Notes under the pieces: generated by a model
What the model saw: only the letters and a program-made list of their open reading frames with translations
What the model was told of the DNA's origin: nothing
The model's database searches: none
Source: an uncultured Bacteroides sp.
Lineage (GTDB): Bacteria > Bacteroidota > Bacteroidia > Bacteroidales > UBA932
Direction: 5' to 3'
NCBI GenBank assembly: GCA_900543205.1
Contig: UQQM01000052.1
Location: forward strand, 1-6,286
Length of the DNA stretch: 6,286 nucleotides
Shown: positions 5,598 to 6,286 of the stretch, one piece after another
How positions within the stretch are numbered: the first letter of the stretch is position 1
How the letters are laid out: the number at the start of each line of letters is the position of its first letter
Program-made: the position numbers and the translations under genes

Positions 5598-6194
5598 ATA
5601 GCAGGACCTTACAGACCGAAGCCCTCGGGCTTCAAGCCGGGCGGTCGCAGACCGGACCCTCGCCAGATGCAGAAGCGCGGCGAGAACGAACTTAACATCA
5701 ACGAGCAGATTACGGCTCAGCAGGTGAGGCTTGTGGGAGAGAATATCCCCGAGCCCGGAGTATATCCGATAGCCAGGGCCCTGCAGATTGCCGACGAGCT
5801 GGAGCTCGACCTCGTTGAGATCAGCGCGAACGCCGATCCTCCGGTGTGCAAGATACTGGACTACCAGAAGTATCTCTACCAGAAGAAGAAGAAGGCGAAG
5901 GAGATGAAGTCCAACGCCGCCAAGGTGGTCATCAAGGAGATACGTTTCGGGCCCAATACCGACGAGCATGACTTCCAGTTCAAGCTGAAGCATGCGATGG
6001 GCTTCCTCCAGGAAGGGTCCAAGGTCAAGGCCTCGATTTTCTTCCGCGGACGTTCGATTATGTTCAAGGACCAGGGGGAGAAGCAGCTCCTCAGGTTCGC
6101 GGTCGAGCTGGAGGAGTACGGACATCCTGAGAACATGCCCGTGCTCGAAGGGAAGAGAATGACGATGATGATAGCCCCGAACAAGAAGAAGTAG
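5598..6194 (+). CDS. infC: Translation initiation factor IF-3, starting at an AUA codon
   Basis: IF3 binds the 30S subunit, keeps it apart from 50S and checks the start codon and initiator tRNA. From ATA at 5598 the protein has 198 residues. The N domain spans about 32-95 ([17 protein letters not shown], then [20 protein letters not shown]). A lysine-rich linker follows at about 95-107. The C domain runs from about 109 to 198, with [20 protein letters not shown], the FFRGRS loop and a KKK tail. An ATG at 5667 would give 175 residues with the whole N domain, but it has no Shine-Dalgarno site. Between 5586 and 5667 the frame is open with coding-like codon use and contains no ATG, GTG or TTG, while ATA follows AGGAGGA at the right spacing. 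Bacterial infC genes are known to use rare starts such as AUU so that IF3 represses its own translation. The extra basic, Pro/Gly-rich N-terminus ([20 protein letters not shown]) is probably disordered. Confidence 0.9.
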   Translation: MAGPYRPKPSGFKPGGRRPDPRQMQKRGENELNINEQITAQQVRLVGENIPEPGVYPIARALQIADELELDLVEISANADPPVCKILDYQKYLYQKKKKAKEMKSNAAKVVIKEIRFGPNTDEHDFQFKLKHAMGFLQEGSKVKASIFFRGRSIMFKDQGEKQLLRFAVELEEYGHPENMPVLEGKRMTMMIAPNKKK

Positions 6195-6232
6195 GGGAGT
6201 CAGATATTCATTAACAATTAATTATCAAAACA

Positions 6233-6286
6233 ATGGCAAAGCTTAAGACCAATTCCGGTGCCAAAAAGCGCTTCACGCTTACCGGA
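6233..6286 (+). CDS. rpmI: 50S ribosomal protein L35, 5' part only
   Basis: The window ends 18 codons into this gene. The visible sequence MAKLKTNSGAKKRFTLTG matches the conserved N-terminus of bacterial L35 (M-x-K-x-K-T-x-S-x-A-K-K-R-F). L35 is a small basic protein of the large subunit. Its place after thrS and infC is the classical order, in which rplT (L20) usually follows, here beyond the edge. The 38-base gap after infC is AT-rich, has no Shine-Dalgarno sequence and ends ATCAAAACA before the ATG, an A-rich start context common in Bacteroidota. No structure able to bind L20 is evident in the gap. Confidence 0.93.
   Translation, partial: MAKLKTNSGAKKRFTLTG

Noticed and set aside
5574..6125. 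Minus-strand open frame of 183 codons opposite infC
   Set aside because: The leucine-rich product mirrors the lysine- and glutamate-rich IF3 gene; there is no independent support.

Overview
The window looks like chromosomal DNA of a member of the Bacteroidota, most likely order Bacteroidales. The ThrRS, IF3 and L35 proteins resemble that group, and the Rikenellaceae/Alistipes area is a guess from memory of those sequences. The AT-rich gaps carry the Bacteroidota -7 promoter box TAnnTTTG: TATCTTTG occurs three times and TACATTTG once. Most genes lack a Shine-Dalgarno sequence, which is also typical of the phylum. Coding DNA is GC-rich and intergenic DNA is AT-rich.

Layout. Positions 1-149 hold a possible terminator from an upstream gene and a regulatory region with phased TTAGTT/AACTAA repeats overlapping a promoter. 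Positions 150-1979 (+) encode a BlaI-type repressor and an M56 (BlaR1-type) membrane metallopeptidase, closed by a strong terminator at 2004-2039. A tRNA-Pro gene with anticodon AGG lies at 2049-2122 (-). A two-gene minus-strand operon follows (3712 down to 2204): a four-helix DUF4199-like membrane protein and a family 2 glycosyltransferase of the DPM1/ArnC/GtrB type. A short divergent promoter region (3713-3794) separates it from the plus-strand translation operon thrS-infC-rpmI, which runs off the right edge inside rpmI.

How the genes fit together. BlaI presumably represses its own operon through the repeats, and the M56 protein is its likely membrane sensor and protease. The M56 protein has no penicillin-binding domain; its C-terminus carries two short modules that look like the plug segment of TonB-dependent receptors, so the signal is probably not a beta-lactam. 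The minus-strand pair probably modifies a polyprenyl-linked sugar at the inner membrane. thrS-infC-rpmI is the classical conserved translation cluster.

There is no obvious new defence or mobile system. The points most worth a second look are the phased operator array, a ThrRS that has lost most of its TGS domain, an IF3 gene that appears to start at AUA behind a perfect Shine-Dalgarno sequence, the A34 proline tRNA, and the duplicated plug-like tail on the M56 peptidase.
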